This document shows positions 21,846 to 30,931 of a DNA stretch of 35,499 nt, piece after piece. Source of the stretch: CAZLLE01 sp964560425 (lineage in GTDB: Bacteria; Campylobacterota; Campylobacteria; Campylobacterales; QNZT01). The notes beneath the pieces are model-generated. The model did not search any database. It saw only the letters and a list, made by a program, of their open reading frames with translations, and was not told the DNA's origin. Both the position numbers and the translations under genes were made by a program. Numbering within the stretch: position 1 is the stretch's first letter; the number at the start of each line of letters is the position of its first letter. The stretch spans positions 1 through 35,499 of the forward strand of contig CAZLLE010000042.1 of the NCBI GenBank assembly GCA_964560425.1, read 5' to 3'.

Positions 21846-23657
21846 TTTTCTTTGTACTTGAGCTAGTGGCATTGGCTTGCCTATTTGATACCCTTGTGCA
21901 TGATCTATATCAAGTTCTCTAACTTTGTCTAATATTTGACTGTTATATACAAATTCTGCAACTGTTTGAATATTTAACTCTTTTGCAAAAGATACTATAG
22001 TTTTTACTACAAGTTCATTCTCTTTATTTGTTGTAATATTTTTAATTAGAGAGCCATCAAACTTAATATAATCTACATTAAGTTTTAACATCTGTTCAAA
22101 ATTTGAGTAGCCACTCCCAAAATCATCAATAGATACTTTGCATCCTAGAGCTTTAAGTTTTTTGAGAAATGTCTCAACTTTTTTATAATTCTCTATTTTA
22201 TCACTCTCCAAAATTTCAAAAGTAATAAAATGAGGATATTTGTGTTGACCAACTTTTCTTAAAATGAAATTTGCAATTTTTGTATCTACAATATCTTCAA
22301 TAGATATATTTATAGAGATTGGATATTTAATAATATTTAGTTGCTCTAAACTATTAGATACCATTAATTTTGTCAAATCACTATATAGTTTAGATCTTTT
22401 TGCAATCTCTAGAAAATCATTTGGTTTTTGTATTTTACCATTCTCTTTGATCCTAATAAGTGATTCAAATTTCTCTATTTTATTACTTTTTATATTGAGA
22501 ATAGGCTGAAAAAATGGAATAATAAGGTTCTTTTTAATAGCATTTTTAATCATTCTATTTGTCTCTATATTTTGGAGAAATTTTTTCTCCTCTTTGAACT
22601 TTTTGTTAAATATCTTAAATGATTTTTTAGATCTTTGTGCCTCTTTTAGTGCTAAGTAGGCATGTTTTAGTATGTCTTCTCTATCTCTTGATACTCCTAT
22701 AGTAAAAGATATATCAAAATTGGTGTTTCTAGCTTCTATAGGGGCTTTTGTAATATTTGTTGTGATTTTTTTGAGATATTTTTCCAAACTTGTATAGCCA
22801 AATCTATCAGTAATAAAAATTGCAAAGTTATTATGCTCAAATTTATATAGTGTGGAGTTTGAAGTTGGTAAATTTTTGGATAGCCATATAGATACTTTTT
22901 TGAGTAGTGTATTTCCGATATCAATACCAAAGAATTCATTGATCTCTTCGTAAGAATCAATATGAATATATAGAAGTGTATCAAAGTGAAGATGATGTTT
23001 CTCTCTTATATTTTTGATATCATCGAGAAGTTTTAATCTCGTTGGTAGATGAGTAAGTGAATCAACTAAAAAATGGTTTTTTAACTCCCTTTCTGTAAAT
23101 ACATGTTTTGTGATATCATTGCATAACACAATATATTCACTCTCTTGCAGTGGTGTTTTTGAAATTTCATAAATAAAAATATCTAGGTAGATAGGTATAT
23201 TTTTTATTTTTAGTTCAATTAATCCTTTGAAAGGATGATTTTTTTTAATACTTTGAGTAATTGTTCTAATTATCTCTCTATTTTTTACATGTCTATCTAG
23301 TATATCAAGAAAATTTTCTTCTATATTTGAAATACCATTATTTTTAAATAAATTTATAAAATCTTTGCTTTTATAATTAATTTTAAACTTTTTATTTACT
23401 CTAACATAACAACCGTGCTCTTCATAAAAATTACTTAAACTATCTCTGTTTTGTAAATATTTTAACTCTTTTTTTATAAAAGAATTATGTTGCCGTTTTA
23501 GTATAATATATAGTAGCATAAATACTATATATAAGAGTATTAAACTTACCATGCTATCGGGGTTTAGATAGGATGCTGATATGAATGATAATAGTAGAAT
23601 AAAAGTATGAAAAAATTTTGTTCTTTGTATTGTTGTATAGTGGCTATTGATTTTCAT
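21837..23657 (-). CDS. Membrane PAS-GGDEF-EAL protein, probable c-di-GMP phosphodiesterase
   Basis: A 606-residue protein. Two membrane helices about 13-55, a PAS-like sensor about 80-185, a GGDEF domain about 190-350 and an EAL domain about 370-605. The GGDEF signature is replaced by FEHNNF (273-278), so cyclase activity is unlikely. The EAL site looks complete: ESL at 398-400, Asn450 (INISIED), Glu481, Asp511-Asp512 (DDFGSGYSNF), Lys532 (YIKFDG), Glu568 (VAEFV) and Gln588. It should hydrolyse c-di-GMP to pGpG. TATAAT at 23691-23696 and AGAGGAG precede the ATG. With the PilZ-tailed chemoreceptor it gives the window a c-di-GMP/motility theme. The 3' end overlaps pgeF by 9 bp. Confidence 0.9.
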   Translation of the reverse strand: MKINSHYTTIQRTKFFHTFILLLSFISASYLNPDSMVSLILLYIVFMLLYIILKRQHNSFIKKELKYLQNRDSLSNFYEEHGCYVRVNKKFKINYKSKDFINLFKNNGISNIEENFLDILDRHVKNREIIRTITQSIKKNHPFKGLIELKIKNIPIYLDIFIYEISKTPLQESEYIVLCNDITKHVFTERELKNHFLVDSLTHLPTRLKLLDDIKNIREKHHLHFDTLLYIHIDSYEEINEFFGIDIGNTLLKKVSIWLSKNLPTSNSTLYKFEHNNFAIFITDRFGYTSLEKYLKKITTNITKAPIEARNTNFDISFTIGVSRDREDILKHAYLALKEAQRSKKSFKIFNKKFKEEKKFLQNIETNRMIKNAIKKNLIIPFFQPILNIKSNKIEKFESLIRIKENGKIQKPNDFLEIAKRSKLYSDLTKLMVSNSLEQLNIIKYPISINISIEDIVDTKIANFILRKVGQHKYPHFITFEILESDKIENYKKVETFLKKLKALGCKVSIDDFGSGYSNFEQMLKLNVDYIKFDGSLIKNITTNKENELVVKTIVSFAKELNIQTVAEFVYNSQILDKVRELDIDHAQGYQIGKPMPLAQVQRKLN

Positions 23658-23814
23658 ACAAACTCCTCTTTGCTACTTAAGTATATTTCAATTATATGAG
23701 AAAAATCTTAAATTTATATAAAATATTTAATTTAATTAGCTTAAAGTGTCTTGATTCCAAAGATATTCTTTTGTTAACCTACAATAAAGGTTTTTAGGAT
23801 AAAATATCAACCTT

Positions 23815-23911
23815 AAAATTCACACACACCAATCCTTTGAATGGTTGCATATATTTTTATGCTGATGGGTGTGGAGGCTAAACCAAATATTTTAACGCAA
23901 GGAGCATTGTC
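23815..23911 (+). promoter_or_regulatory. Structured rpsB mRNA leader, possible S2 autoregulatory element
   Basis: CACACCAATC (23825-23834) can pair with GATGGGTGTG (23864-23873), 9 of 10 pairs with one A-G mismatch. Inside, GCATA (23847-23851) pairs with TATGC (23858-23862). A weak -10 (TAAAAT) lies at 23800-23805. rpsB leaders of other bacteria bind S2 to repress translation; whether this one does is inference. It is not a tRNA or SRP RNA: the expected conserved bases are missing. Confidence 0.45.
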
Positions 23912-24907
23912 ATGGTTACAATGAAAGATTTATTAGAGTGTGGTGTACACTTCGGTCACCAAACAAGAAGATGGAATCCAAAGATGAAACCTTATATTTT
24001 TGGAGAGAGAAAAAATATTTATATTATTGATTTACAAAAAACACTTAGATATTTTAGATACACATACAATATAGTAAGAGATGCAGCAGCAGAGGGAAAA
24101 ACTATTCTTTTTGTTGGTACGAAAAAACAGGCTAGTATGGCAATTAAAGAGCATGCTCTATCTTGTGGTATGCCTTATGTAAATCACAGATGGCTTGGTG
24201 GAATGCTTACAAACTACCAAACAATCAAAAAATCTATTAGAAAACTTGATATCATCGAAAAGATGGAAGATGAGGGACAGATAGATCTTATGACAAAAAA
24301 AGAAGCTTTAATGCTTACAAGAAAAAAACAGAAATTGATGAATTATCTTGGTGGTATTAGAGATATGAAAACTGCTCCTGATTTAATTTTTATTGTAGAT
24401 ACAGTTAAAGAGAAAATTGCAGTGCAAGAGGCAAATTGTTTAAATATCCCAGTTATTGCACCAATTGATACAAACTGTGACCCTGATGTAATTACATATC
24501 CAATCCCTGGAAATGATGATGCTATTAGAAGTGTTCAACTTTTCTGTAAAGAGATGGCTGAAGCAATTAATGCAGGTAAAGAGTTAAGAGCTCAAGAAGA
24601 GGGTGCTGATGAAGAGGTTTCTACTGAAGGTGAATCAAAACCAGCAGTTGGAGCTGATATCTCTGATGCAGAGAAAGAGAAGCTTATTGCAGAGTCTGTA
24701 AAAGAGGGTGAAGCTGAAGTAGAGACTACATCAGATGATTTGACAAAACTTTCAGGTGTTGGACCAGCAGGTGCAGCAAAATTAATTGAAGCGGGAATCA
24801 CTACTTTTGCACAAGTAGCGGCGATGGATGAAGCTAAAATAGCTGAGTTAAAATTAAAAAGCAATTTCAGTGATGCAATTGAAGATGCTAAAAAATTAAC
24901 AGCATAA
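23912..24907 (+). CDS. rpsB: 30S ribosomal protein S2 with C-terminal helix-hairpin-helix extension
   Basis: The core (about 1-230) is standard S2: MVTMKDLLECGVHFGHQTRR at the start, RWLGGMLTNYQTI, and PDLIFIVDTVKEKIAVQEAN. The total of 331 residues is some 70-90 longer than usual. Beyond about 235 comes an acidic linker (EEGADEEVSTEGESK), then about 275-331 a helix-hairpin-helix-like domain (DDLTKLSGVGPAGAAKLIEA, TFAQVAAMDEAKIAELK), of the kind found as tails on other ribosomal proteins. Its role may be extra rRNA contact. GCAAGGAGC precedes the ATG. First gene of rpsB-tsf-ABC-fliR. Confidence 0.96.
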   Translation: MVTMKDLLECGVHFGHQTRRWNPKMKPYIFGERKNIYIIDLQKTLRYFRYTYNIVRDAAAEGKTILFVGTKKQASMAIKEHALSCGMPYVNHRWLGGMLTNYQTIKKSIRKLDIIEKMEDEGQIDLMTKKEALMLTRKKQKLMNYLGGIRDMKTAPDLIFIVDTVKEKIAVQEANCLNIPVIAPIDTNCDPDVITYPIPGNDDAIRSVQLFCKEMAEAINAGKELRAQEEGADEEVSTEGESKPAVGADISDAEKEKLIAESVKEGEAEVETTSDDLTKLSGVGPAGAAKLIEAGITTFAQVAAMDEAKIAELKLKSNFSDAIEDAKKLTA

Positions 24908-24926
24908 GTAGTAGGAGAAAAATATA

Positions 24927-25991
24927 ATGGCTATAACGGCAGGTATGGTTAAAGAGCTCAGAGAACTCTCTGGTGCTGGTATGATGGATTGTAAAAAAGC
25001 ATTGGTTGAGACTGATGGTAATGTTGAAAAAGCAATGGATGTTCTTCGTGAAAAAGGTCTTGGAAAAGCTGCAAAAAAATCTGATAGATTAGCTAGCGAA
25101 GGTTTAGTTAGTGTTGTTGTAAATGATGATTTTACAAAAGCAACTATTACAGAGATCAATTCAGAGACTGACTTTGTTGCTCAAAATGATGGTTTTATAA
25201 ACTTTACAAAAAGTGTAACAAATCATATTCAAGCTACTGGTGTTAATGATCAAGATGGATTATTGAAAACAGAAGTTGATGGTATCGGATTTGAAGAGTA
25301 TTTTGGAATTGAAGTTTCAAAAATTGGCGAAAATGTAGTTGTAAGAAGATTTGCTACTATTGAAGCTGGTGAAAATGGTGTTGTTAATGGTTATGAACAC
25401 TCAAATGGTAGAGTTGGTGTAATTCTTGGTGCAGCTTGTGATAGTGCTGCTACAGCGAAGGGAGCTAGAGATCTTCTTAAAAATTTAGCAATGCATGCTT
25501 CTGCAATGAAACCAACAGTATTAAGTTACAAAGATTTAGATCCTGATTTTATTGAAAAAGAGAATATTGCAATCAAAGCTGATATTGAAAAAGGTAATGA
25601 AGAGTTAAGAAGACTTGGTAAACATGAGAAAAAAATTCCTCAGTTTGTAAGTATGCTACAACTTACTGATGAAGTAATGGCTAATGCAAAAGCAAAAATT
25701 GAATCAGATCTTAAAGAGCAAGGTAAACCAGAAAAAATTTGGGATAGAATTGTTCCTGGTCAAATGGAAAGATTTGTTGCTGATAACACACAATTAGATC
25801 AACAATTAGCACTTTTGAGTCAATTCTTTGTTATGGACGATAAAAAGAGTGTTGAACAAGTAATTCAAGACAAAGCAAAAGAACTTGGTGGTACAATTAA
25901 GCTTGTAGAGTATATTCGTTATGATCTAGGTGAAGGTCTAGAGAAAAAAGAGGATGATTTTGCTGCAGAGGTAGCTGCTCAACTAAAATAA
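24927..25991 (+). CDS. tsf: Translation elongation factor Ts
   Basis: Nucleotide-exchange factor that releases GDP from EF-Tu. The N-terminal UBA-like segment reads VKELRELSGAGMMDCKKALV, followed by the EF-Tu-contact motif SETDFVAQND and two core subdomains (FATIEAGENGVVNGYEHSNG, AMHASAMKP). At 354 residues it is the longer epsilonproteobacterial form rather than the 283 of E. coli. TAGGAG lies 8 nt before the ATG, 19 nt after rpsB. Confidence 0.97.
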   Translation: MAITAGMVKELRELSGAGMMDCKKALVETDGNVEKAMDVLREKGLGKAAKKSDRLASEGLVSVVVNDDFTKATITEINSETDFVAQNDGFINFTKSVTNHIQATGVNDQDGLLKTEVDGIGFEEYFGIEVSKIGENVVVRRFATIEAGENGVVNGYEHSNGRVGVILGAACDSAATAKGARDLLKNLAMHASAMKPTVLSYKDLDPDFIEKENIAIKADIEKGNEELRRLGKHEKKIPQFVSMLQLTDEVMANAKAKIESDLKEQGKPEKIWDRIVPGQMERFVADNTQLDQQLALLSQFFVMDDKKSVEQVIQDKAKELGGTIKLVEYIRYDLGEGLEKKEDDFAAEVAAQLK

Positions 25992-26015
25992 TTAAAATTA
26001 AAAGGGGGGGAGAGT

Positions 26016-26714
26016 ATGGATATAAAGAGCAAACAGGCTTCCACTCCCTCTTTTTATAAAACTCGCAATACTCTTCTTGTGGGTTCAAACCTTTCTCACT
26101 CTTTTGATTATAAACTTTTTGATGATATTACTCTCTCTATAAAGGAGCGTGAATCAATTGCCATTGTTGGTGTTAGTGGAAGTGGTAAATCTACTCTACT
26201 TCATATTTTGGCAACTCTTTTAGAGCCACAAGAGGGGCGTGTTATATATAATCAGAACTATCTATATACTCTTTCTGATGAAGAGTTATTAGAGGTTAGA
26301 AGAAAAGATATGGGTATTATTTTTCAATCACACTACCTTTTTAAAGGCTTTAGTGTTCGAGAAAATTTGGAAATATCTTCTATTCTTTCGGGGAATTCAC
26401 TAGATATTCAACTACTCAAAGATCTTAATATTGATGAAACACTAGATCAAAATATAGGTGATCTTTCAGGTGGACAGCAACAAAGAGTATCTATTGCTAG
26501 AGTTTTGATGAAGAAGCCAAAACTTATTTTTGCAGATGAACTTACGGGAAATTTGGATAAACAGACAGCTCATGAGGTAATGGATGTAATGCATAGATAT
26601 GTTCGAGATCATAATGCAGGACTATTTATAGTTACCCATGATGAGGATGTTGCTGCCTCTTGTGAAAATATTTATAGGTTAGAAAATAAGAGGCTAAGAC
26701 CAATTATCTTGTGA
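26016..26714 (+). CDS. ABC transporter ATP-binding protein (LolD-like)
   Basis: A 232-residue nucleotide-binding subunit. Walker A GVSGSGKST at 52-60, Q-loop FQSHYLF, signature LSGGQQQRVSIARVL, Walker B LIFADELTGNLD and switch His in IVTHDED. The short ELTGNLD pattern and overall length match the LolD/MacB/FtsE group, which drive lipoprotein release or other mechanotransmission permeases. No permease is adjacent; the same isolated position between tsf and fliR is what I remember from Campylobacter jejuni. The ATG follows AAGGGGGGGGAG. The stop overlaps fliR. Confidence 0.85.
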   Translation: MDIKSKQASTPSFYKTRNTLLVGSNLSHSFDYKLFDDITLSIKERESIAIVGVSGSGKSTLLHILATLLEPQEGRVIYNQNYLYTLSDEELLEVRRKDMGIIFQSHYLFKGFSVRENLEISSILSGNSLDIQLLKDLNIDETLDQNIGDLSGGQQQRVSIARVLMKKPKLIFADELTGNLDKQTAHEVMDVMHRYVRDHNAGLFIVTHDEDVAASCENIYRLENKRLRPIIL

Positions 26715-27475
26715 TTGTTGCTGAAATTTTAAAAGATCAAAATGTAATTCTATTTTTTTTACTATTTTCTCGTATTGGTGGGGTATTAGCATTTTTCCCA
26801 TTTTTTAATCATAGTTCTATTCCTGTCTCTATTAAAGTTGCCTTTAGTCTCTATCTAGCTATTTTACTTTTTCCTCATGCTTATTTAGAAGTTGTCCCCT
26901 CCCATATTGGAGATTTAACCATGATGGTTCTTGGTGAATTTGCTTTTGGATTGATTGGTGGACTTGTCTTAGATATGGTTTTTGCGGCCCTAGCTATGGC
27001 AGGTATGCAGATTGCTATGATTATGGGATTTTCTATGGCAACAGCAGTTGATCCTACTACAAAAGCAAATACACCAATTATTAGTAAAGCACTAACTATG
27101 TTGGCTCTATTAATTTTGTTGGCATTTGATGGGCATCATATGATACTTCTATTTTTGAGTGAGAGTGTCGGAAATATGGCTATGGGTGTTTTTGTGCCTC
27201 AAGAGTTCATGTGGGAATATTTGAGTGATGGATTTAGAAATATGTTTATTCTGGGCTTTACTTTATCTTTTCCTATCATTGCTATCTCTTTTTTGGCAGA
27301 TACTATTTTTGGAATGCTTATGAAAACAATGCCACAATTTAACCTCTTGGTTGTTGGTTTTCCTATTAAAATTGCATTATCAACAGCTGTAATTACAATG
27401 GTACTTGGTTCTATGATGATGCTTTTTAAAAGAGAGTTTATTGAAGCATTTAATTTTTTGAAAACTCTTTATTGA
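26711..27475 (+). CDS. fliR: Flagellar biosynthetic protein FliR
   Basis: Inner-membrane core of the flagellar type III export gate, forming the FliPQR pore. The 254-residue protein has about six hydrophobic segments and the family patterns FSRIGGVLAFFPFF at the N-terminus, the GLVLDMVFAALAMAGMQIAM region and VVGFPIKIALS near the end. The GTG start overlaps the ABC gene stop (GTGA), so translation is coupled. The C-terminus abuts the convergent hydrogenase-like gene with a 1-nt gap and no terminator hairpin. Confidence 0.94.
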   Translation: MIVAEILKDQNVILFFLLFSRIGGVLAFFPFFNHSSIPVSIKVAFSLYLAILLFPHAYLEVVPSHIGDLTMMVLGEFAFGLIGGLVLDMVFAALAMAGMQIAMIMGFSMATAVDPTTKANTPIISKALTMLALLILLAFDGHHMILLFLSESVGNMAMGVFVPQEFMWEYLSDGFRNMFILGFTLSFPIIAISFLADTIFGMLMKTMPQFNLLVVGFPIKIALSTAVITMVLGSMMMLFKREFIEAFNFLKTLY

Positions 27476-27476
27476 T

Positions 27477-28346
27477 TTATTCATCAAAGAGATCTTTTTC
27501 AAGCCTATCTATTTTAAATGCCTTTGTAACTCCACTAAGAGTTAAATATGCTCTTTTTGGGACGCCTAATGGTAGAGAGTGTGGAATTCCCATATTTTTT
27601 TTTGTTGTAAATAAATTTTGCTTTGGAAAAGTTGGCTCTGTACAGCCCATACAAGGTTGACCTACTCTTGTTTTTGAGTTTACTTCATTCCATAATATTT
27701 TATTGCAACTTCCATGAGTAAATGGTGCTTGACAGCCATGGTCATAAAACATACAGCCCTCTTTTTTCCCAAAGGTATGTTCATCAATTTTATATTCAAA
27801 ATACTCATTTCTAGTGCAACCATTGTGAATAGTATAGCTGAAAAATATTTTTGGTCTATGAAAAATATCTAGTTGAAGATCTATACCTTCTTTAATAGAA
27901 TAAAGAGTATTTGCCAAAACTTCGGGGTGAATTGGACAGCCTGAAATACTTATAACTTTCTGTTTAAATTCAAACTCTTTTTGTTTCTCTTGATTAAAAA
28001 TTAATCCATGACTATTATCATAAGGAGAATCTTTAAAAATACCACCAAAAGTAGAACAGGTACCAACCGTGACTATTTTTTTGACATGTGGAGCGTAGAT
28101 ATTAATTATTTGGGTTATTTTTTTGTTTGAGCGTAAAAATTCATCTGAAATAGAACCCTCAATAAGTAAAATATCACACTCTCTAAAACTCTCTATAACC
28201 TCTTGGAGTGAAAATCTACAATCTAAAATAGGGTGATTTATAAATTCAAAATCATCTAAAAACTTCTCTAAATATGTATAATTTAAAAATGAGTGAGCAT
28301 TTCCGTTACAAGCAATTCCTTGAATCCATAAAAGTTTAGTTTTCAT
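27477..28346 (-). CDS. Orphan NiFe-hydrogenase small subunit (group 2/HydA2-like)
   Basis: A 289-residue protein of the [Fe-S]-carrying hydrogenase small subunit family. Proximal cluster region: Cys13 in ACNGN, with Asn16 where most families have the second Cys, then Cys97 (GTCSTFGG) and Cys137 (SGCPIHPE). Distal: His174, Cys177, Cys198, Cys205. Medial: Cys214, Cys232, Cys235 (PCMGCTEPTFP). The CxGN form also occurs in cyanobacterial-type HupS. There is no Tat signal, so it is cytoplasmic. No large subunit or maturation gene is next to it. An orphan small subunit, HydA2, is remembered from C. jejuni. The start overlaps the TetR gene by 11 nt. It may be an electron-transfer or sensory protein rather than a full hydrogenase. 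Confidence 0.85.
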   Translation of the reverse strand: MKTKLLWIQGIACNGNAHSFLNYTYLEKFLDDFEFINHPILDCRFSLQEVIESFRECDILLIEGSISDEFLRSNKKITQIINIYAPHVKKIVTVGTCSTFGGIFKDSPYDNSHGLIFNQEKQKEFEFKQKVISISGCPIHPEVLANTLYSIKEGIDLQLDIFHRPKIFFSYTIHNGCTRNEYFEYKIDEHTFGKKEGCMFYDHGCQAPFTHGSCNKILWNEVNSKTRVGQPCMGCTEPTFPKQNLFTTKKNMGIPHSLPLGVPKRAYLTLSGVTKAFKIDRLEKDLFDE

Positions 28347-28935
28347 CTGCTTTTAAAGCTTGGTAGATATTATTTGCTATATCATCAATATAGTTTTCAA
28401 GTTCTTGAGGAAGAATTTTTTCTCCATAAAGAAAAACCATTCCACCAAGATAGCCCATAAATAGTCCAAAAGCAGAGAAAAAATCTTGATCTCTAAGCTC
28501 TTTTTTCTCCACTCCCTCTTCAAAAAATATCATAATTTCAGTTACAAAATCACTCACACAAATCATACCCTCACAACCATCTTTAAAAACTTCACGATTA
28601 GATAGATAAACCCTTAAAAAATACTCTATCATTTCAGGCTCTGTTTGTGCAATAGTAAAATATGTTTTGACAAAAGCATGAATTTTCTCTTTTGAAGTGA
28701 TATCTTTATCATTTATTTTTCGAAGCTCTTTTCCTAAGTATGCAGATATATATTTAATTATCTCTTTGGCTAAAATATCTTTAGATTTAAAGTAATTATA
28801 CATATTACCGACACTCATATTAAGAGCTTTGGCAATATCTGGGATGGTTGTAGTATAAAATCCATCCACAGAAAAAAGCTTTAAAGCACCAAGCATAATA
28901 GATTCTCTTCTTTGCTCTTTAGTTGGTTTTGCCAT
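28336..28935 (-). CDS. TetR-family transcriptional regulator
   Basis: A 199-residue repressor-type regulator. N-terminal helix-turn-helix about 10-57: GALKLFSVDGFYTTTIPDIA and ALNMSVGNMYNYFKSKDILA, the classic TetR pattern. The C-terminal ligand and dimer domain (YFLRVYLSNREVFKDGCEG) is unlike well-known subfamilies, so no inducer can be named. It overlaps the orphan hydrogenase gene by 11 nt, so both are one operon and the regulator likely controls it. AAGGAAAATTGT precedes the ATG. Confidence 0.88.
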   Translation of the reverse strand: MAKPTKEQRRESIMLGALKLFSVDGFYTTTIPDIAKALNMSVGNMYNYFKSKDILAKEIIKYISAYLGKELRKINDKDITSKEKIHAFVKTYFTIAQTEPEMIEYFLRVYLSNREVFKDGCEGMICVSDFVTEIMIFFEEGVEKKELRDQDFFSAFGLFMGYLGGMVFLYGEKILPQELENYIDDIANNIYQALKADEN

Positions 28936-29000
28936 ACAATTTTCCTTTGTGCTTACTTAATTTTAGTATATCGAAAGATTTGTTATCTTTTATACTTTTT

Positions 29001-29558
29001 CTATTTGAAAAGTGTAGCTCTTTTTTTTAGTTCTTGAAAATATTTGTTAAATTTTTTGGCAATGGCATAGTTTTTTCTGATAGATAATACTTCATAGTTT
29101 ATGGAGAATGCTGAGTTAGACCAGTTTGCAGAGCCAGAAATAGTATATTTATTATCTATAATGGCTACTTTCATATGCATGATGCCACTATATTTTCTAT
29201 TTTTTGAGAGTTTTCCTTTTAATCTATAAGTTTTTATATTTTTATATTTGGCTAGATAATGTAGCTTACTTCTATTGCCCTTTTTTCTTGTTGATTTATC
29301 ATCAAAAATAATCTCTATGTTTACACCCCTTGCTGCTGCATTTTTTAGTTTTTTTGCAATAGTTTTATTGGTGAATGAGTATATAGCTATATTAATGTTT
29401 TTTTGTGCTAGGTCGATATGTCTTATTATTTCACTAAGAGCGTAATCTTTTTCCTTTGGTAAAAGAAAAAAACTCTCTTTATTAAGTGCTAATAGCGGAA
29501 GAGAAAAGGTAAATAATATTACTAAAACTTTTATGAAATGTAACTCTTTTTTTAACAA
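29001..29558 (-). CDS. nucT: Secreted phospholipase D-superfamily nuclease (NucT-like)
   Basis: A 185-residue exported nuclease. Signal peptide or anchor about 7-25, and one HKD motif, HMKVAIID (His128, Lys130, Asp135), followed by SGSANWS. Single-HKD members such as Nuc of Salmonella and NucT of Helicobacter pylori work as dimers. H. pylori NucT is a membrane-bound nuclease involved in DNA uptake or use, and its gene lies next to the chePep homologue, as here. The gene is divergent from chePep with 112 nt between. Confidence 0.8.
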   Translation of the reverse strand: MLKKELHFIKVLVILFTFSLPLLALNKESFFLLPKEKDYALSEIIRHIDLAQKNINIAIYSFTNKTIAKKLKNAAARGVNIEIIFDDKSTRKKGNRSKLHYLAKYKNIKTYRLKGKLSKNRKYSGIMHMKVAIIDNKYTISGSANWSNSAFSINYEVLSIRKNYAIAKKFNKYFQELKKRATLFK

Positions 29559-29670
29559 AGTAAGCCTTCTTAATAAAGGGAAATAATTATATAATTATAG
29601 CAAACTATATAGTATTTTGTACTATTATCTAGTGTGAAAATTTAAAAAATATTAAAAATGGAGTTGAGTT

Positions 29671-30927
29671 ATGCCTTCTATATTACTTATTAATGATAAT
29701 AAAATTGTTTCGAGATTACTGCAACTTAGTTCAAAAAAACATAACTATGACTTAGAAGAGATCTCGGATTATAATCCATCAGGAAGTGCTTATAATGTTG
29801 TTTTTGTGGATAGCCATAAATATAACTCGTCTAGTTTAAAAAATTTGATGGGTGCGATTACTTATGATAAGTTAGGTTTTATTGGTAGTAAAAATGGTGA
29901 TATTCCTAGTGAATTTGATATTGCAATTGAGAAGCCTTTTTTACCAACAGATTTTGTCTCTTTGATTGATGAAAATTTTAAGGTTGTAGACTCTTTTGAT
30001 GAAGAAGAAGAAGAGACAAAAGAGGAAGAACTTAAATTAGATGAATTAGAAGAGTTATCTCCTCTTGATGAAAAAATAGAAGAGATACCTGAGCTAGAAG
30101 AAGATAAACCTTTAGATGAACTTGAAATACCTCAAACTACATTAAGTACAGGCATTGCAAACACTATCAGCGGTGAAGATGAAAAGATTGAACTCTCAGA
30201 TATGGTTAGTGAAATTGATAATATGAGTGATGAAGAGCCAATAGAAGATTTGAGTTTGGAGGATCTAAAAATTGATGATTCAATAGATGATATTGAAGTA
30301 AAAAGTGAGAGTGTTCTTGAAGAGATAGAAGATGAAATAGATGCTTCATTAGACTCTATTACTCAAGAGGGGGATTCTAAAGAGTCATTAGAGACTCCTG
30401 ATGAGTTGATTGATTTAGATAAGAAAGAAGAGTTAGTAGAAGAGGAGATTAAAGAGTCTCCAACACCGAAAGAGGAAGAGAAAGAAGAGCCCTCTGCTGT
30501 AGAGAATATAGTTGCTGCTGCCTCTGTTGCTGGGGCAGGTGCAGTAGTTGCAGATGCTTTGAGTAATGATAAAGTGGATGATATAGATAGTGCAATTGAT
30601 GAGTTAGATGGTATAGAAGATATTGAAAAAGAGAGTGATTATCTTGCTGATGAATTTGATGATTTGGATGAAGAAGAGATTGTTCAAGCCTTGGAGGAGG
30701 AGTCTGAGATTTTGGAAGATATATCTACTCCAAAAGAGGAGATTATTAGTGAAGAGATCTCTACAGAGGGAGAAGAGAGAGTTGTTGAACCTACTGATCT
30801 AGAAGAGATGATTCAAAAGGCTGTAGCTGATTCTATTACTCCTGAGTTATTACAAAAAGCATTAGAGGGTATGGATATTAATGTATCTCTATCTTTTTCA
30901 CCAAAAAATGAAGAGGCTGACTCTTAG
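29671..30927 (+). CDS. chePep: ChePep-like chemotaxis regulator (poly-Glu acidic protein)
   Basis: A 418-residue protein. Residues 1-105 resemble a response-regulator receiver: LLINDNK with Asp9, Asp47 at VVFVDS, and the KP of IEKPF. From about 110 to 390 it is extremely acidic (EEEEETKEEELKLDELEELS) with a short Ala-rich hydrophobic stretch (VAAASVAGAGAVVADAL). The end (DLEEMIQKAVADSITPELLQ, MDINVSLSFSP) is conserved-looking. This matches ChePep of H. pylori (HP0322, a poly-E-rich protein at the flagellar pole that controls rotation reversal) and the highly acidic protein of C. jejuni, both beside gmk. GGAG precedes the ATG. Operon with gmk, 4 nt apart. Confidence 0.82.
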   Translation: MPSILLINDNKIVSRLLQLSSKKHNYDLEEISDYNPSGSAYNVVFVDSHKYNSSSLKNLMGAITYDKLGFIGSKNGDIPSEFDIAIEKPFLPTDFVSLIDENFKVVDSFDEEEEETKEEELKLDELEELSPLDEKIEEIPELEEDKPLDELEIPQTTLSTGIANTISGEDEKIELSDMVSEIDNMSDEEPIEDLSLEDLKIDDSIDDIEVKSESVLEEIEDEIDASLDSITQEGDSKESLETPDELIDLDKKEELVEEEIKESPTPKEEEKEEPSAVENIVAAASVAGAGAVVADALSNDKVDDIDSAIDELDGIEDIEKESDYLADEFDDLDEEEIVQALEEESEILEDISTPKEEIISEEISTEGEERVVEPTDLEEMIQKAVADSITPELLQKALEGMDINVSLSFSPKNEEADS

Positions 30928-30931
30928 TATT

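Noticed and set aside
23821..23880. Possible SRP RNA or tRNA in the rpsB leader
   Set aside because: No SRP loop bases, no T-loop or acceptor pairing; better explained as an mRNA leader.
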